This document shows positions 5,922 through 6,745 of a DNA stretch of 6,745 nt, in pieces. Made by a program: the position numbers and the translations under genes. Origin of the DNA: Chloroflexota bacterium (GTDB lineage: Bacteria > Chloroflexota > Dehalococcoidia > JACPPY01); the NCBI GenBank assembly GCA_016189825.1, contig JACPRR010000246.1, positions 1 through 6,745 on the forward strand. Reading direction: 5' to 3'. How positions within the stretch are numbered: the first letter of the stretch is position 1; each line of letters begins with the position of its first letter. The notes below the pieces were generated by a model. The model had not been told where the DNA came from. It saw only the letters and a program-made list of their open reading frames with translations, and made no database searches.

Positions 5922-6109
5922 ACAGATTACGGAGCCCGGGCTTTCGGGATTCCGGCTCGCGGGAGGCCCGTGGACGAGGACTGAGGAAAGGGGATTCTGG
6001 GCCGACCTGAGAGGGAAAGCGAAGGGTGAGATGAAAGCACCCATGTGGTCCCCGCGCGATTTACCGAACGCCAGCGGTCCGAGCCGGGCAGCCCTGCCGC
6101 ACCCTCGGC
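5922..6109. other. GC-rich non-coding stretch, no recognised feature
   Basis: I see no credible gene here; open frames crossing it lack conserved motifs and run through the repeats. It holds a 10-bp perfect palindrome AGCCCGGGCT (5933-5942), a GAGCC/GGCTC pair (5932-5936 and 5954-5958) and a short stem GGGTG/CACCC (6024-6028 and 6038-6042). The middle (about 5975-6040) is purine-rich on the plus strand. It could be repeat-element remains or an unrecognised structured RNA. I could not match it to tmRNA, SRP RNA, RNase P RNA or a known riboswitch. Confidence 0.4.
6079..6108 (-). terminator. Possible stem-loop after the RHH gene
   Basis: CCGAG (6079-6083) pairs with CTCGG (6104-6108), enclosing an inner GGCA/TGCC stem around 6087-6098. 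It begins one base after the RHH stop codon on the minus strand. There is no U-tract afterwards, so intrinsic termination is uncertain. Confidence 0.25.
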
Positions 6110-6337
6110 CTACTGCGAGCGCCGGCCGTCTGGCGATGCGGAGTCCACCCTGGCATTGTGCACCGCATCCGGCACCCGATGGGTTTGGGCTGCGTAGCTG
6201 ATTATGGCCCGGCGTAACCATTCGGCAATTGACACATCAGCCAGGGCCGCTTCCGCCTTCGCAAGCCGCCAGGCGTTTGGGTTCATGTTGCGAATGTGTA
6301 TGTCGGTATGTTGGGAGTTAGTATAGCCTGATTTCAT
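6110..6337 (-). CDS. Small ribbon-helix-helix (Arc/FitA-like) DNA-binding protein
   Basis: This 75-residue protein has the pattern of a ribbon-helix-helix fold. A short strand TDIHIRNM (12-19) is followed by helix 1, NAWRLAKAEAALADV (21-35), the turn S-I-A-E-W, then helix 2, AEWLRRAIISYAAQ (38-51). This matches Arc/MetJ-type antitoxins and repressors such as FitA, which bind DNA as dimers through the strand. The C-terminal 25 residues look disordered and could hold a partner-binding segment. No toxin such as a PIN-domain protein lies next to it on either side, so it is an orphan here. ATG 6337 was chosen because the domain begins a few residues later. ATG 6370 (11 residues longer) is possible, and neither has a strong ribosome site. 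Frames extending further upstream would overlap the divergent response regulator and are not credible. I did not identify a specific family. Confidence 0.65.
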   Translation of the reverse strand: MKSGYTNSQHTDIHIRNMNPNAWRLAKAEAALADVSIAEWLRRAIISYAAQTHRVPDAVHNARVDSASPDGRRSQ

Positions 6338-6369
6338 GTGCACTACTTCTAATCTAGCATACTCCCGCA

Positions 6370-6398
6370 TTGACTGCCGCGCAGCGTCCTGATAACAT
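6370..6398 (+). promoter_or_regulatory. Candidate sigma-70 promoter for the response regulator
   Basis: TTGACT (6370-6375, 5/6) is followed after exactly 17 bp by TAACAT (6393-6398, 4/6). It points toward the response regulator and would give a leader of about 105 nt. The spacer holds a CTGC-CGC-GCAG inverted repeat (6374-6384), a possible operator. The -35 lies 33 bp upstream of the RHH ATG, so the two divergent genes may share control. Confidence 0.45.
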
Positions 6399-6511
6399 AA
6401 GCAGGCTAAACGTGTAGACCATGGTGACCAAGTCGTCCGCGGATTGGTACGACGCCCGGCGGGGGAGCATGGCGGCACGGGGCACCGGGAAAGGTGAGAA
6501 CGGCTGCGCGC

Positions 6512-6745
6512 ATGGGGAACGACTTTCGGGTGTTGATAATCGAGGACGACGTCCGGACGGTCCGTTTCATAGGAGCGAAGTTGAGGGCGGCCGGCTATGT
6601 TGTGGAGGCCGTCGGAAACGGGAATGAGGCCGTCGATCGCCTGCGAAGCACGGACACTGACCTCGTATTGCTCGACTTGCTGTTGCCGGGTAAGAACGGC
6701 CTTCAAGTGCTTTCGGAGTTACGTTCGTTCAGTAAGGTCCCGGTA
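6512..6745 (+). CDS. Response regulator receiver domain, partial (cut by window end)
   Basis: The 78 codons in the window encode the first two thirds of a CheY-like receiver domain, which accepts phosphate from a histidine kinase. The strand-1 acidic patch is VLIIEDD (7-13, with E11, D12 and D13 near the Mg site). The phosphoacceptor is D55 in LVLLDLLLPGKNG (51-63), with the usual Pro-Gly loop. The style, including LRAAGYVVEAVGNGNEAV, resembles OmpR/KdpE-type regulators, but the output domain is beyond the edge. ATG 6512 fits the family start, and AGGTGA (6492-6497) lies 14 nt upstream, longer than ideal. GTG 6494 is an alternative that adds six residues. No kinase gene is visible; it may follow downstream. 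Confidence 0.93.
   Translation, partial: MGNDFRVLIIEDDVRTVRFIGAKLRAAGYVVEAVGNGNEAVDRLRSTDTDLVLLDLLLPGKNGLQVLSELRSFSKVPV

Noticed and set aside
5588..5923. Minus-strand 111-residue open frame across the repeats
   Set aside because: Its translation, including ALRQAQGP and repeated Pro/Trp-rich stretches, comes directly from the palindromic repeats. Such frames are typical spurious products of dispersed repeats, and it overlaps the operon promoter.
5850..6221. Minus-strand 123-residue frame
   Set aside because: It begins in the hairpin repeats, overlaps the RHH gene and shows no conserved domain.
6338..6706. Long N-terminal extension of the RHH frame (123 extra residues)
   Set aside because: It runs antisense through the well-supported response regulator and has no recognisable domain; the RHH domain needs only the last 75 residues.

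Overview
This window looks like chromosomal DNA from a GC-rich bacterium. The best guess is Chloroflexota, possibly a Dehalococcoidia relative. That rests on the shape of the partial sigma-70 factor at the left edge (a long spacer between regions 1.2 and 2.1), on a divergent plsY, and on the general gene set. It is an inference from protein character; no marker gene was compared.

Layout. Positions 1-850 (minus) hold the N-terminal 283 residues of a sigma-70 family factor that runs off the left edge. It is divergent from a CapA/PGA_cap-type metallophosphoesterase-fold protein (1016-2131, plus). CapA converges on a DUF2267 protein (2128-2565, minus), and the two stop codons share the four bases CTAG. 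Next comes a compact minus-strand operon, read from 5553 down to 2636: a YmdB/TIGR00282 phosphodiesterase, a PHP-domain phosphoesterase, a PlsY-type glycerol-3-phosphate acyltransferase and a small membrane protein with eight N-terminal Cys/His ligands. Two of its junctions are ATGA stop/start overlaps, and a good sigma-70 promoter lies just upstream (5591-5620).

The stretch from about 5640 to 6109 has no credible gene. It holds a 74-bp palindromic element with interleaved inverted repeats and a pair of perfect 8-bp hairpins whose start points are exactly 50 bp apart. This looks like REP/MITE-type or IS200/IS605-end-like repeat DNA. Beyond it are a small orphan ribbon-helix-helix (RHH) protein (6110-6337, minus) and, divergently, the receiver domain of a response regulator (from 6512, plus) cut by the right edge, with a plausible promoter at 6370-6398.

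The central operon joins a nucleotide/RNA-directed phosphodiesterase, a nucleotide/RNA-directed PHP phosphatase and a phospholipid acyltransferase. The flanking genes are regulators (sigma factor, RHH, response regulator). I see no clear new defence or mobile system. The most unusual items are the interleaved palindrome, the altered PlsY motifs and the zinc-ligand/4-TM partner of PlsY.
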